Part shown: piece after piece, positions 1-14,068 of the stretch
Layout of the letters: every line of letters starts with the position of its first letter
Numbering within the stretch: position 1 is the stretch's first letter
Origin: an uncultured Actinomycetes bacterium
GTDB lineage: Bacteria; Actinomycetota; Actinomycetes; Mycobacteriales; Mycobacteriaceae
Direction: 5' to 3'
Length of the DNA stretch: 64,000 nucleotides
NCBI GenBank assembly: GCA_903884065.1
Contig: CAISDL010000062.1
Span: forward strand, 1-64,000
Translations under genes and position numbers: made by a program
Notes under the pieces: model-generated
Seen by the model: the letters and a program-made list of their open reading frames with translations, nothing else
What the model was told of the DNA's origin: nothing
Database searches by the model: none

Positions 1-37
1 GAATCCGCAGGCCGTGCTGATTGCTCTCCAGCACCGA
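1..37 (-). pseudogene. mpa: Remnant of the mpa reading frame beyond the premature stop
   Basis: Read on the minus strand in the mpa frame, the bases after the TAG encode SVLESNQHGLRI. This matches the remembered M. tuberculosis Mpa segment SVLETGQPGLRI that follows AIK. The coding sequence therefore continues past the stop rather than ending there. The rest lies outside the window. Confidence 0.7.
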
Positions 38-1609
38 CTAGATCGCGTACTTCTTGGCCCGGTCGACGACGTTCTGGATCATCGCCCCGGAGTTGAAGTC
101 CTTGAAGTACATGACCTCTTTGTCGCCATTGGCGTAGGTGACCTCGAGGAAGCGGTTGTCGTCGATCTCGGCGTACATCCGGTCGACGACCTTCTCGATC
201 ATCGCCTTGATGCACACACTGCGGTCGCCGCCGAACTCGGCCAGGTCCTCGGCGTGCAGCGGCAGGTTTTCCACCAGGTACTTGCTGAAGATGTCCTGCG
301 CCGCTTCGGCATCCGGGCGCTCGATCTTGATCTTGACGTCCAGGCGGCCGGGCCGCAGGATCGCCGGGTCGATCATGTCCTCACGATTGGAGGCGCCGAT
401 GACGATGACGTTCTCGAGGCCCTCGACGCCGTCGATCTCGCTGAGCAGCTGCGGCACGACGGTGGTCTCGACGTCGGAGCTGACACCGGTTCCGCGGGTG
501 CGGAAGATGGAATCCATCTCGTCGAAGAACACGATGACCGGGGTGCCCTCGGAGGCCTTCTCCCGCGCCCGCTGGAAGATCAGGCGGATATGCCGTTCGG
601 TCTCGCCGACGAACTTGTTCAGCAGCTCGGGGCCCTTGATGTTGAGGAAGTACGACTTGGCCTCGCGGGCATCCTCGCCGCGCACCTCGGCCATCTTCTT
701 GGCCAGCGAGTTGGCGACCGCCTTGGCGATCAGCGTCTTGCCGCATCCGGGCGGGCCGTAGAGCAGGACGCCCTTGGGCGGGCGCAACGAGTACTCCCGG
801 TACAGCTCCTTGTGCAGGAACGGCAGTTCGACCGCGTCGCGGATCTGCTCGATCTGACGGGTCAGGCCGCCGATGTCGCTGTAGGCGACGTCGGGCACCT
901 CTTCGAGCACGAGGTCTTCGACCTCGGCCTTGGGAATGCGTTCGAAGGCGTAGCCGGCCTTGGTGTCGACCAGCAGCGAGTCGCCCGGCCGAAGTTTGCG
1001 CGGCCGCTGGTCCTCGTCGAGGGCGGCGGCGACGTCGGGATCCATGTCCTCGGCGGCCACCAGCGGCTCGGCCAGCCAGACGATCCGCTCTTCGTCGGCG
1101 TGCCCGACCACCAGGGCCCGGTGTCCGTCGGCGAGCACCTCGCGCAGCGTGCTGATCTCGCCGACCGCCTCGAACGCGCCGGCCTCGACCACGGTGAGCG
1201 CCTCGTTGAGCCGGACGGTCTGCCCCTTCTTGATCGATGCGACGTCGAGATTGGGCGAGCAGGTCAGCCGCATCTTTCGGCCGGAGGTGAAGACGTCCAC
1301 GGTGTCATCGTCGTGAGCACCCAAGAGCACGCCGTAGCCGCTGGGCGGCTGGCCCAGCCGGTCGACCTCCTCGCGCAGCGCCAGCAGTTGCTGACGGGCT
1401 TCCTTGAGGGTGTCCATCAACTTGGCGTTACGCGATGCCAGTGAGTCGATCCGGGCTTCCAGCTGCTGCACCTCACGGGAGCGCTGGCCGCCGCTGACGC
1501 CCTGCAGCTGATCGCGCAGGGCCGCCGCCTCGCGGCGCAACGCTTCCAACTCGGCGGCATCCCCGTCGTCGTGGGCACCGAAAGCTCCAGATCGATGTGA
1601 CTCACTCAT
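38..1609 (-). CDS. mpa: Proteasome-associated AAA ATPase Mpa/ARC, ended early by an in-frame TAG
   Basis: Hexameric ATPase that unfolds pupylated proteins and feeds them to the 20S proteasome. Seen: an N-terminal coiled coil (about residues 18-85) that in the family binds Pup, an OB region (about 90-240), and an AAA module with Walker A GPPGCGKT (285-292) and Walker [10 protein letters not shown] (358-366). The ATG at 1609 follows AAGGAG; a further upstream ATG lacks this. The frame ends in TAG (38-40) after RAKKYAI, giving 523 aa against about 609 in M. tuberculosis. Bases 37-1 continue the frame with family-like sequence, so the TAG appears to replace a conserved Lys codon. The lost tail should include the proteasome-docking GQYL end. 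A 6-bp hairpin (1624-1641) lies just upstream of the ribosome site. Confidence 0.9.
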   Translation of the reverse strand: MSESHRSGAFGAHDDGDAAELEALRREAAALRDQLQGVSGGQRSREVQQLEARIDSLASRNAKLMDTLKEARQQLLALREEVDRLGQPPSGYGVLLGAHDDDTVDVFTSGRKMRLTCSPNLDVASIKKGQTVRLNEALTVVEAGAFEAVGEISTLREVLADGHRALVVGHADEERIVWLAEPLVAAEDMDPDVAAALDEDQRPRKLRPGDSLLVDTKAGYAFERIPKAEVEDLVLEEVPDVAYSDIGGLTRQIEQIRDAVELPFLHKELYREYSLRPPKGVLLYGPPGCGKTLIAKAVANSLAKKMAEVRGEDAREAKSYFLNIKGPELLNKFVGETERHIRLIFQRAREKASEGTPVIVFFDEMDSIFRTRGTGVSSDVETTVVPQLLSEIDGVEGLENVIVIGASNREDMIDPAILRPGRLDVKIKIERPDAEAAQDIFSKYLVENLPLHAEDLAEFGGDRSVCIKAMIEKVVDRMYAEIDDNRFLEVTYANGDKEVMYFKDFNSGAMIQNVVDRAKKYAI

Positions 1610-1754
1610 AACGGCTCCTTCCGCGCACCGAATCTGGTGCGGTGGACACCCCAACGCTACCGGCGATCGAGCCGTTCCGGGCGCTCGGAGAATGTCGACA
1701 CTCTGACATCACTGTTAACCTCGGAGGCAGCAGGGCCCGATCGAAAGGACCATC

Positions 1755-2252
1755 GTGACCCAGAAACTCCTCGTCACGTGCGTGGCAGCAGCCGCCATTG
1801 CCGGCGGCGCCGCGGCGGGCATCACCGCCGGGGTATCAATCACGGCGAGCGGTTCTCCGGCGGTGCAACCCGTCGTGTTCGGAGCGCCCCTGCCGCTTGA
1901 TCCCGCAGCGGACATTCCCACCACCGACCAGCTCACCGGCGTTCTCATCGGCCTGGCCGACCCGGGCGTTCCATTCGCCAACAAGAGCTACCTGATCGAG
2001 GGTGGCATTGGCCGTATCGAGGCCCGCACGGCCGACGCGCTGATGAAGAACGCGGTCGCCAGGGGCCAGGTTCCGTTGAACTTCTCGGTGGGCGACATCA
2101 CCCCGGTCGGACCGGGCGCCGCCAGCGCCACCGTCACCGCGGCCGGACCCGGCATGCCGCCGACGACCCAGACCGTCACCTTCGTCGACCAGGGCGGCTG
2201 GAAGCTGTCCCGCTCGTCGGCCAGCACGGTGCTGTCCATCTTCAGCGCCTAG
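1755..2252 (+). CDS. Secreted low-molecular-weight antigen MTB12/LppK-family protein
   Basis: A 165-aa exported protein of the mycobacterial MTB12 (CFP2)/LppK family, of unknown function. Seen: a hydrophobic Ala-rich signal region (about residues 4-28) and the family core ADPGVPFANKSYLIEGGIG, then a C-terminal TQTVTFVDQGGWKLSRSSA. The GTG start is preceded by GAAAGGA. The Cys at residue 9 is not in a good lipobox, so Sec secretion rather than lipidation is more likely. In M. tuberculosis the lipoprotein gene lppK occupies this position next to mpa, so this is the positional equivalent although it resembles MTB12 more closely. It diverges from mpa, and 1610-1754 holds both promoters. Confidence 0.85.
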   Translation: MTQKLLVTCVAAAAIAGGAAAGITAGVSITASGSPAVQPVVFGAPLPLDPAADIPTTDQLTGVLIGLADPGVPFANKSYLIEGGIGRIEARTADALMKNAVARGQVPLNFSVGDITPVGPGAASATVTAAGPGMPPTTQTVTFVDQGGWKLSRSSASTVLSIFSA

Positions 2253-2258
2253 CCGGGC

Positions 2259-2552
2259 GTGTGGATCGGCTGGATCGAGTTCGACATCCTGCTCGGCGAC
2301 GTTCGTTCGCTGAAGCAGAAGCGGTCGGTGGTGCGGCCACTGGTCGCTGAATTGCAGCGCCGGTTCAGCGTCTCGGCCGCCGAGACCGGTTCGCTGGATC
2401 TTCATCGGCGAGCCGGTGTCGGCATCGCCGTCGTCTCCGCCGACAGAGCCCATCTTCTCGACGTCCTGGACTCCGCCGAACGCCTGGTGTCGGCCCGCCC
2501 GGAGATCGAATTGCTCTCAGCGCGAAGGGATCTGCGCCACAGCGACGATTGA
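2259..2552 (+). CDS. DUF503 (YlxP-like) family protein
   Basis: A 97-aa cytoplasmic protein. Seen: the DUF503 pattern with an opening W-x-E-F-D-I-L, then SLKQKRSVVRPLVAELQRRF, and a beta-strand region GIAVVSADRAHLLDVLDSAERLV. Family function is not settled; YlxP-type proteins sit near translation or ribosome-maturation genes in Firmicutes. The GTG start is 6 bases after the upstream stop, so it is probably co-transcribed with the MTB12-like gene. The same gene (Rv2117) sits here in M. tuberculosis. It converges on trmI with 21 bases between the two stop codons. Confidence 0.8.
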   Translation: MWIGWIEFDILLGDVRSLKQKRSVVRPLVAELQRRFSVSAAETGSLDLHRRAGVGIAVVSADRAHLLDVLDSAERLVSARPEIELLSARRDLRHSDD

Positions 2553-2573
2553 CGCCGGGCGGCAACCACCTCG

Positions 2574-4010
<1,437 letters not shown>

Positions 4011-4068
4011 TTATCCGAGCGGGGACCGCAGACGGCGTCGGATTCGGCGAATTGCGGCCGGGATGGGC

Positions 4069-4551
4069 TCACAGGATGCTGGTGAGAAAAGCGACCGTGA
4101 TGCCGGCGGCGGCGGCGAACAGGTCCTCCCCGAGCGCAACCGGGCGGTCCCGTCCGCCGTTGGCGGCGACCAACCGGGTGCGGATCTCATAGCCGAGGAT
4201 GGTGCCGATGACCGCGCCGATCAGGCCCGCTCCGAGACTGCCCCACCGGTAACCCCACGCGGTGCCCAGCACGGCGCCGGAGAAAGCGCCGGAGGCCAGG
4301 CGGACCAGGAATTGTGGTGCCGACTTACGGCTGGGCAGGGTGGGCATTTTGTCGCTGACGAGTTCGGCGACGGCCACGACGGTCAGGATCGCCACGGTGA
4401 TCCAGTGACCCATCCACGACGCCCACGTGCCCGACAGGTTGATCCAGTTCAGGAAGGCCGCCCAGGCCAGTACCGCCGGCGCGGTGAAGGCGCGCAGACC
4501 GGCGACCACGCCGATCAGCAGTGCCAGCGATAAGACGAGCGCGTGCGTCAT
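4069..4551 (-). CDS. DUF4126-family integral membrane protein
   Basis: A 160-aa membrane protein with about four hydrophobic segments. Seen: MTHALVLSLALLIGVVAGLR at the start, a WAAFLNWINLSGTWASWMGHW loop, and a later GAVLGTAWGYRWGSLGAGLIGAVIG stretch. It matches Rv2120c by position and by DUF4126 character. Function is unknown. It is the last gene before hisG on the minus strand, 62 bases downstream of the hisG stop. Confidence 0.82.
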   Translation of the reverse strand: MTHALVLSLALLIGVVAGLRAFTAPAVLAWAAFLNWINLSGTWASWMGHWITVAILTVVAVAELVSDKMPTLPSRKSAPQFLVRLASGAFSGAVLGTAWGYRWGSLGAGLIGAVIGTILGYEIRTRLVAANGGRDRPVALGEDLFAAAAGITVAFLTSIL

Positions 4552-4613
4552 GGCGTCCTCCGGTGCTAGACGGTCATCGGGACGCTAGCACGGGGGTAGC
4601 ATCGGGCGGCCGT

Positions 4614-5486
4614 TCAGAAGCGGCAGAACCGGACGTCGGAGGCCAGAATCGCCTTCGCTCCGATCCCCGCCAGTTCATCCATGATGGCGTTGACGTCGCG
4701 ACGGGGCACCAGAGCGCGCACGGCCACCCAGTCCGGGTCGGCCAGTGGCGCGATGGTCGGCGACTCCAGTCCGGGGGTGATCTCGGTGGCGCGCGCCACC
4801 AGGTCGCGGGGGCAGTCGTAGTCGAGCATCAGGTACTGCTGGCCGAAGACCACCCCCTGCACCCGGCCGGCCAGCTGATCGCGTGCGGTGCGGTTGGCCT
4901 CGTCGGCATCGGCGGGCAGGAGCGCAGCGGTGTCGCGTTCGATCAGGACCGCCTCGGAGTCGCAGAGCGGATCACCGAACGCCGCCATGTTGTGCATTCG
5001 CAGAGTGCGGCCCGAGCCCACCACGTCGGCGATCGCGTCGGCGACCCCGAGTTGAACCGAGATTTCCACCGCACCGTCCAGTCGGATCACGGTGGCCGCA
5101 ATCCCCCTGGCGGCCAGATCTTTTCGAACCAGGTTCGGGTACGCCGTGGCGATCCGCAGACCGGCCAGGTCGGCGACGGCCCAGCTTCGCCCGAGGGGAG
5201 CCGCGTACCGGAAGCTCGACGACCCGAAGCCCAGGGCGAGCCGTTCGCGCACCGGGGCGCCGGACTCGGCGGCCAGGTCGCGGCCGGTGATGCCGAGATC
5301 GAGGTCCCCGGACCCGACGTAGATGGCGATGTCCTTGGGACGCAGGAAGAAGAATTCGACGCCGTTGGCCGGGTCGATGACGGTCAGATCCTTGGGATCG
5401 GTGCGACGCCGGTAACCGGCTTCGGACAGGATCTCGGCGGCCGACTCCGAGAGCGCCCCCTTGTTGGGAACAGCGACTCGCAACAT
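4614..5486 (-). CDS. hisG: ATP phosphoribosyltransferase HisG (long form)
   Basis: First enzyme of histidine synthesis; it joins ATP and PRPP to give phosphoribosyl-ATP. Seen: 290 aa, close to the M. tuberculosis length. The N-terminal [19 protein letters not shown] motif, [14 protein letters not shown], the PRPP-site region with [10 protein letters not shown], and a C-terminal ACT-like domain (about residues 210-290, ending [12 protein letters not shown]). That domain in long HisG carries histidine feedback control. It starts 7 bases after the hisE stop, so hisE and hisG are one unit. Confidence 0.96.
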   Translation of the reverse strand: MLRVAVPNKGALSESAAEILSEAGYRRRTDPKDLTVIDPANGVEFFFLRPKDIAIYVGSGDLDLGITGRDLAAESGAPVRERLALGFGSSSFRYAAPLGRSWAVADLAGLRIATAYPNLVRKDLAARGIAATVIRLDGAVEISVQLGVADAIADVVGSGRTLRMHNMAAFGDPLCDSEAVLIERDTAALLPADADEANRTARDQLAGRVQGVVFGQQYLMLDYDCPRDLVARATEITPGLESPTIAPLADPDWVAVRALVPRRDVNAIMDELAGIGAKAILASDVRFCRF

Positions 5487-5493
5487 GGTCTCT

Positions 5494-5775
5494 CTACAGC
5501 TTCCGGTAGACGTCGTCGAGGGTGAGCCCGCGGGCGATCATCAGCACCTGGGTCCAGTACAGCAGCTGGCTGATCTCTTCGGCGAGGGCCTCGTCGGGCT
5601 CGTGCTCGGCAGCCAGCCACACCTCGCCGGCTTCTTCGAGGATCTTCTTGCCCAGGGTGTGCACACCGGCGTCCAGTGCCGCCACAGTGGCACTTCCGGG
5701 CGGCCGCATGCGGGCCCGTTCGCCGAGTTCGGCGAACAGCTCCTCGAAGGTCTTCACAGGCTGGGATTGTCCCAT
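5494..5775 (-). CDS. hisE: Phosphoribosyl-ATP pyrophosphatase HisE
   Basis: Second step of histidine synthesis: hydrolysis of phosphoribosyl-ATP to phosphoribosyl-AMP. Seen: 93 aa, the usual stand-alone HisE size. The all-alpha MazG-like fold signature is present: [12 protein letters not shown], then [20 protein letters not shown] with metal-binding Glu residues, and [19 protein letters not shown]. It is not fused to HisI, as is usual in actinobacteria. It lies directly upstream of hisG. Confidence 0.95.
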   Translation of the reverse strand: MGQSQPVKTFEELFAELGERARMRPPGSATVAALDAGVHTLGKKILEEAGEVWLAAEHEPDEALAEEISQLLYWTQVLMIARGLTLDDVYRKL

Positions 5776-5797
5776 GCGGCCCGTGACGTGACCGCAG

Positions 5798-7240
5798 CTA
5801 GGCCATCTGGTCGGCCGTCATGTCCTCGAGTGCCACACCCTTGGTCTCGTGGACCCAGCGCCAGACGAAGAGGAAGGACAGGATGGCACACAGCGCATAG
5901 AAGCCGTATGCGACTCCGAGCACGTTGCGCAGACCCGGGAAGGTGACGGTGATCAGCCAGTTCGCCGCCCACTGGCCGGCCGCGGCCAGGCCGAGGGCAG
6001 CCGCGCGGATGCGGTTGGGGAACATCTCGCCGAGCAGGACCCAGACCACCGGGCCCCAGGACATGCCGAACGCCACCACGAACAGGTTCGCCGCGACCAG
6101 GGCGATCGGACCGGCCGCGCCACTCAGTTGGGGGTTGCCGTCGACCTGGGGTGCGGTGCCGAAGATGATCGCCATGGTCGCCAGGGTGATCCCCATTCCA
6201 GCCGAACCGACCAGCAACAACGGCTTACGGCCCACCTTGTCGATGAGGGCGATCGCGATCAGCGTGGTCGCGATGTTGACGATCGAGGTGATGACGGTGA
6301 TGAGGAACGACTGGCTCTCGTCGAAACCGACCGCCTCCCAGAGCACATTGGAGTAGTAGAAGATCACGTTGATGCCGACGAATTGCTGGAAGATCGACAA
6401 CCCGAGACCCACCCAGACGATGCCGTAGACACCGCCACCCGGCTTACGCAGATCGCGCCAGGACGGTTTGGACTCGCCGGCCAGCGTGCCCTGAATACGG
6501 TCGAGGGTGATCTCCAGGTTCTTCTCGCCGAGCAGCATGGTCAGCACCTTGCGGGCTTCCGGAATGCGTTGGCGCGCAACCAGATACCGCGGAGACTCGG
6601 GAATGGTGAACGTCAGCAGGCCGTAGATCACCGCCGGGACGGCCATGATCAGGAACATCCACCGCCACGCCTCCAGACCCAGCCACAAGTCCTTGCTCGC
6701 TCCGCCGGCGAGGCGGGCCAGAACGTAGTCGATGGCCAGCGAAATGAAGATGCCGGTGACGATCGCGAGTTGCTGCAGGGAACCCAGCCGCCCGCGGATG
6801 CGCGCCGGTGACGTCTCGGCGATGTAGGCCGGCGCGATCACGGAGGCCACTCCGACGCCGATCCCGCCGACGATGCGAAACAGCACGATCATCCAGACGC
6901 TGCCGGCCAGGCCGGTTCCGATCGCGCTGATGAAGAACAGCACCGACGCGATCTTCATCACCGAGATGCGACCGATCCGGTCGGCCAGCCGGCCGGCGGT
7001 CATGGCGCCTGCGGCGGCGCCGAGCAACGCCGAGGCGACGGCGAAGCCGAGCGAGGCGTTGTTGATGGTGAAGTGGCTCTGGATCGACGCAACCGCTCCG
7101 TTGATCACCGCGCTGTCATAGCCGAACAGAAGTCCGCCCAGTGCTGCGACGGAGGCGATCCGGACGGCGGTGCCACCCGATGAGAAGTCTTCGTCTCCGA
7201 ATACCGACGGCGTGTCGCTGGTGGGCCCCTGGCCGGCCAT
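5798..7240 (-). CDS. MFS sugar porter (sugar/proton symporter)
   Basis: A 480-aa inner-membrane transporter with twelve hydrophobic segments. Sugar Porter signatures: [14 protein letters not shown] (loop 2-3), [12 protein letters not shown] after TM6, [20 protein letters not shown] in TM7, and [10 protein letters not shown] near the C-terminus. The ATG at 7240 follows GAAAGGACATCAG, so I prefer it to a more distal start. The substrate is probably a hexose or pentose. M. smegmatis has a glucose permease (GlcP) of this type, and I recall it lying near hisG and metH, but the substrate cannot be read from sequence. It is on the same strand as the HAD gene upstream and hisE downstream. Confidence 0.88.
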   Translation of the reverse strand: MAGQGPTSDTPSVFGDEDFSSGGTAVRIASVAALGGLLFGYDSAVINGAVASIQSHFTINNASLGFAVASALLGAAAGAMTAGRLADRIGRISVMKIASVLFFISAIGTGLAGSVWMIVLFRIVGGIGVGVASVIAPAYIAETSPARIRGRLGSLQQLAIVTGIFISLAIDYVLARLAGGASKDLWLGLEAWRWMFLIMAVPAVIYGLLTFTIPESPRYLVARQRIPEARKVLTMLLGEKNLEITLDRIQGTLAGESKPSWRDLRKPGGGVYGIVWVGLGLSIFQQFVGINVIFYYSNVLWEAVGFDESQSFLITVITSIVNIATTLIAIALIDKVGRKPLLLVGSAGMGITLATMAIIFGTAPQVDGNPQLSGAAGPIALVAANLFVVAFGMSWGPVVWVLLGEMFPNRIRAAALGLAAAGQWAANWLITVTFPGLRNVLGVAYGFYALCAILSFLFVWRWVHETKGVALEDMTADQMA

Positions 7241-7321
7241 CTGATGTCCTTTCCCCGACTGCCCGTCAACGATGGCATAACCACCCGGTCCAGACACCGA
7301 TATTTGCAGAGGAAAAGCAGG

Positions 7322-8002
7322 TCAGACTGTGGGCTCCGGGTCGAGTTGCAGCGCGCGGTAGATGGCCAGGAGCCGGCGCGGGTCCACCTCGGCGAGCGAG
7401 GTGACATGGTGACGCCGGGGGCTGGCCGGAACCTCGATGTCGTTGGGCACCACCAGGACGGGACACCCGGCGTCCTCGGCTGCGCTCGCCCCGGTGACCG
7501 AGTCCTCGATCGCCAGGCAGTCGGCGGGGTCGAGTCCGAGCAGCGCGGCGGCCCGCCGGTAGGGGTCGGGAGCGGGCTTTCCCCGCGGTACCTCGTCGCC
7601 GCAGACGCTGGCCGCGAAGTAGTGCCTGCCGATGCTGTCCAGGGCTCGCTCGGTCAGCCCGCGGCGGGTGTTGGTCACCAGTGCCATGGGCACGCCGGCG
7701 TCGGCGAGGCCGTCGAGCAGTTCCCGGGCACCGGGGCACCACGGCAGTCCGGCGTCGAACAGGTCGCCGGTGACGTCGTGCAGCCAATCCGCGGTGGCAG
7801 CCATATGGTCAGGGTCCGTCGGCAAACCGAGATCTGCGTAGACGATCCTGATGACGTCCTCGGCGGAGCCTCCCACGGTCGACTCCCGCACCTGCTGGCT
7901 CATGACCGATCCGAACCGGCGGTACAACTGGTGCATCGAGACGTCCCAGAGCTTCTCCGAGTCCACCAGCGTGCCGTCCATGTCGAACAACACGGCCTTC
8001 AT
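7322..8002 (-). CDS. HAD-superfamily phosphatase (beta-phosphoglucomutase-like)
   Basis: A 226-aa cytoplasmic hydrolase acting on small phosphorylated metabolites. Seen: motif I FDMDGTLVDSE, with the nucleophile Asp and acid/base Asp of DMDGT near residues 7-9; a helical cap; motif II LVTNTRRG; motif III Lys in RGKPAPDPYRRAA; and motif IV AIEDSVTGASAA. This is the subfamily I pattern of beta-phosphoglucomutase and sugar-phosphate phosphatases. It starts 3 bases after the metH stop, so it is probably cotranscribed with metH and under the same leader. Its substrate is not determined; the sugar porter downstream makes a sugar phosphate possible. Confidence 0.87.
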   Translation of the reverse strand: MKAVLFDMDGTLVDSEKLWDVSMHQLYRRFGSVMSQQVRESTVGGSAEDVIRIVYADLGLPTDPDHMAATADWLHDVTGDLFDAGLPWCPGARELLDGLADAGVPMALVTNTRRGLTERALDSIGRHYFAASVCGDEVPRGKPAPDPYRRAAALLGLDPADCLAIEDSVTGASAAEDAGCPVLVVPNDIEVPASPRRHHVTSLAEVDPRRLLAIYRALQLDPEPTV

Positions 8003-8005
8003 GCG

Positions 8006-11776
<3,771 letters not shown>

Positions 11777-11797
11777 ACACAATCCCTTCCTCGCGGA

Positions 11798-11871
11798 AGG
11801 CGTCCTTAACTCCGCCGAGCGTGGCGGATACCGGCATGGAGCGGTAACCGTTGCAACGCCTCTCGACGGAG
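11798..11871 (-). promoter_or_regulatory. Probable SAH riboswitch in the metH leader
   Basis: Read as RNA on the minus strand, this leader folds into an H-type pseudoknot matching the SAH riboswitch plan. P1 is CUCCGUCGAG (11871-11862) with CUCGGCGGAG (11819-11810), ten pairs including one G-U. P2 is CGGUUACCG (11850-11842) with CGGUAUCCG (11833-11825), one mismatch. The pseudoknot is AGGCGU (11861-11856) with ACGCCU (11803-11798). The junction carries GCGUUGCAACGG and CCGCCACGCUCGG, close to the remembered consensus GCGYUGCRRCGG and CCGCCAGGCUCGG. The metH ribosome site (11790-11783) lies 7 bases downstream. SAH riboswitches turn genes on when S-adenosylhomocysteine builds up, which fits metH. 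Confidence 0.72.
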
Positions 11872-11959
11872 AAAAGTCTACGTTGTCACCCGATCGGCTT
11901 CCGGACACCCATCTCGGCGGTGCGACCCCCTTTCCGATCTCGGGGCTTAGGCTGGACGA

Positions 11960-12838
11960 GTGACGTCGTGGAACCTCAGTGGCAGCCAAGGCCCCAGCCT
12001 GCCCGAACTCCACAACACCATCATCGTGGCGGCATTCGAGGGCTGGAACGACGCCGGCGACGCCGCCAGCGATGCACTGGAACACCTCGACGAGATCTGG
12101 GAGGCGGCGCCGATCGTCGAGATCGACGACGAGTCCTATTACGACTACCAGGTCAATCGACCGGTGATCCGCCAGATCGACGGGGTCACCCGAGAACTGG
12201 TCTGGCCGTCGATGCAGATCTCCTACTGCCGCCCGCCGGGCGCCGACCGGGACATCGTCCTGATGCACGGCGTGGAGCCCAACATGCGCTGGCGAAGCTT
12301 CTGCGCGGAACTTCTGGCCATCGCCGACAAACTGAACGTCGACACCGTGGTCATCCTCGGAGCCCTGTTGGCCGACACCCCCCACACCCGCCCGGTGCCG
12401 GTCTCCGGGGCGGCCTACTCCCCCGATTCGGCGAAGACCTTCGGCCTGGAGGAATCGCGCTACGAGGGACCCACCGGGATCGCCGGGGTGTTTCAGGACG
12501 CGTGCGTGGCGGCTGGGATTCCCGCCGTGACGTTCTGGGCCGCGGTGCCCCACTATGTCTCACAGCCGCCCAATCCCAAGGCCACCGTGGCACTGCTGCG
12601 CCGCGTCGAGGAGGTCCTCGACATCGAGGTCCCACTCGGCGAACTGGTGGAGCAGGCCGAGGAGTGGGAGCTGGCCGTCACCGAAATGACCGCCGAGGAC
12701 GAGGAGATCGCCGACTACGTCGCCAGCCTCGAGGCGCGCGGGGATGCCGAGGTCGACGTCAACGAGGCACTGTCGAAGATCGACGGCGACACCCTGGCGG
12801 CGGAGTTCGAACGCTACCTGCGTCGCCGCGGGCGCTGA
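11960..12838 (+). CDS. PAC2-family protein (Rv2125-like)
   Basis: A 292-aa cytoplasmic protein. Seen: an opening [20 protein letters not shown], typical of PAC2/COG2047 proteins, and conserved patches [21 protein letters not shown] and [15 protein letters not shown]. The acidic helical C-terminus (about 230-292) is rich in Glu and Asp. PAC2 folds occur in eukaryotic and archaeal proteasome-assembly chaperones; the mycobacterial role is not established. The gene diverges from metH, with 183 bases between them. GTG start. It is the positional counterpart of Rv2125, in the same neighbourhood as mpa. Confidence 0.85.
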   Translation: MTSWNLSGSQGPSLPELHNTIIVAAFEGWNDAGDAASDALEHLDEIWEAAPIVEIDDESYYDYQVNRPVIRQIDGVTRELVWPSMQISYCRPPGADRDIVLMHGVEPNMRWRSFCAELLAIADKLNVDTVVILGALLADTPHTRPVPVSGAAYSPDSAKTFGLEESRYEGPTGIAGVFQDACVAAGIPAVTFWAAVPHYVSQPPNPKATVALLRRVEEVLDIEVPLGELVEQAEEWELAVTEMTAEDEEIADYVASLEARGDAEVDVNEALSKIDGDTLAAEFERYLRRRGR

Positions 12839-12890
12839 GCTTCGTAGGCCCACTCGCGGCCCCCGTACGTCGTTATCTACATTGAGCTTT

Positions 12891-14066
12891 GTGAAACTGG
12901 CATTGAGCGACGCCGACGTCGCGTTCCGGGACTATTTGCGCGATTTCTTCACCACGAAGTTCCCCGCCGATATCCGGGAGCGGGTCCGGACCGAGAGTCT
13001 GAACTACCCCGAGGACGCCGTCACCTCCATGCGCATCCTCAACGAGGCCGGACTGGCGGTGCCGAACTGGCCGGTGGAGTGGGGCGGCAAGGACTGGACC
13101 CCGCTGCAGCGCCAGATGTGGGCCGAGGAGATGCGGATGGCCGCCGTTCCCGAACCGTTGGCGTTCAACGCCAGCATGGTCGGGCCGGTCATCGCGCAGT
13201 TCGGCTCCCAGGAACTCAAGGAGAGGTTCCTGCCCGCGACGGCCAACCTCGACATCTGGTGGTGCCAAGGCTTTTCCGAGCCCGAAGCGGGCTCCGACCT
13301 CGCCTCGCTGCGCACGACCGCGGTGCGTGACGGTGACCACTACATCATCAACGGCCAGAAGACCTGGACGACCCTCGGGCAGTTCGCCGACTGGATCTTC
13401 GTGCTGGCCCGCACGGATCCGAACGCGCCGAAGAAGCAGGCCGGCATCTCGTTCATCCTTGTCGAGATGTCCACTCCCGGAATCACCTTGCGCCCGATCA
13501 AGTTGATCGACGGCAGCTACGAAGTCAACGAGGTGTGGTTCGAGGACGTCCGCGTTCCGGCCGACCAACTCGTCGGCGAGGAGAACGCCGGCTGGAGTTA
13601 CGCGAAGTTCCTGCTGTCCAACGAGCGCAACGGCATCGCGCGGGTGGGCACCAGCAAGCTGTGGCTCACCGAAGTCAAAGAACGGGCCGCCAAGACATCG
13701 CTTGGCAGCGGCACGCTCCTGGAGGATCCGCTCTTCGCGGCCCGGGTGGCCGAGGTGGAGAACGAACTGCTGGCCCTTGAGCTGACCCAGTTGCGGGTCA
13801 GCGGTGACGAGGCCGGGGGCAAACCGAACCCGGCGTCGTCGATCCTCAAACTGCGGGGTTCCCAGTTGCAGCAGGCGGTGACCGAATTACTGGTCGAGGT
13901 CGCCGGGCCGGACGCGCTGCCGTTCGAGGCGCCCGACGCGGTGGACTCCCCCGAGTGGGCCCAGCATGCCGCACCGCGGTACCTGAACTACCGCAAGACG
14001 TCGATCTACGGCGGCAGCAACGAGGTTCAACGCAGCATCATCGCCTCGACGATTCTGGGACTGTGA
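12891..14066 (+). CDS. Acyl-CoA dehydrogenase, large-type subunit of a FadE pair
   Basis: FAD enzyme for alpha,beta-dehydrogenation of acyl-CoA. Seen: 391 aa from GTG 12891 (a TTG at 12882 is possible). An N-terminal helical domain, then WCQGFSEPEAGSDLASLRT and GQKTWTT (FAD and substrate loops), EVNEVWFEDVRVPADQLVGE, and a C-terminal SIYGGSNEVQRSIIA. At the position of the medium-chain catalytic Glu (YEGT) this protein has YGGS. The Glu of LLSNERNGIAR may be the base, as in FadE26-type enzymes. The next gene is a second, smaller FadE overlapping this stop region. Such pairs form alpha2beta2 enzymes in steroid and branched-chain degradation. Confidence 0.88.
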   Translation: MKLALSDADVAFRDYLRDFFTTKFPADIRERVRTESLNYPEDAVTSMRILNEAGLAVPNWPVEWGGKDWTPLQRQMWAEEMRMAAVPEPLAFNASMVGPVIAQFGSQELKERFLPATANLDIWWCQGFSEPEAGSDLASLRTTAVRDGDHYIINGQKTWTTLGQFADWIFVLARTDPNAPKKQAGISFILVEMSTPGITLRPIKLIDGSYEVNEVWFEDVRVPADQLVGEENAGWSYAKFLLSNERNGIARVGTSKLWLTEVKERAAKTSLGSGTLLEDPLFAARVAEVENELLALELTQLRVSGDEAGGKPNPASSILKLRGSQLQQAVTELLVEVAGPDALPFEAPDAVDSPEWAQHAAPRYLNYRKTSIYGGSNEVQRSIIASTILGL

Positions 14067-14068
14067 CA

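Noticed and set aside
11777-11959. Cobalamin riboswitch as explanation for the metH leader
   Set aside because: No B12-box (GCCACTG-type) and too short; the pseudoknot pattern fits the SAH class instead.
11777-12553. Upstream extension of the metH frame
   Set aside because: The open frame runs through the leader and the antisense of PAC2; homologues start close to GTG 11776, which has a good ribosome site.
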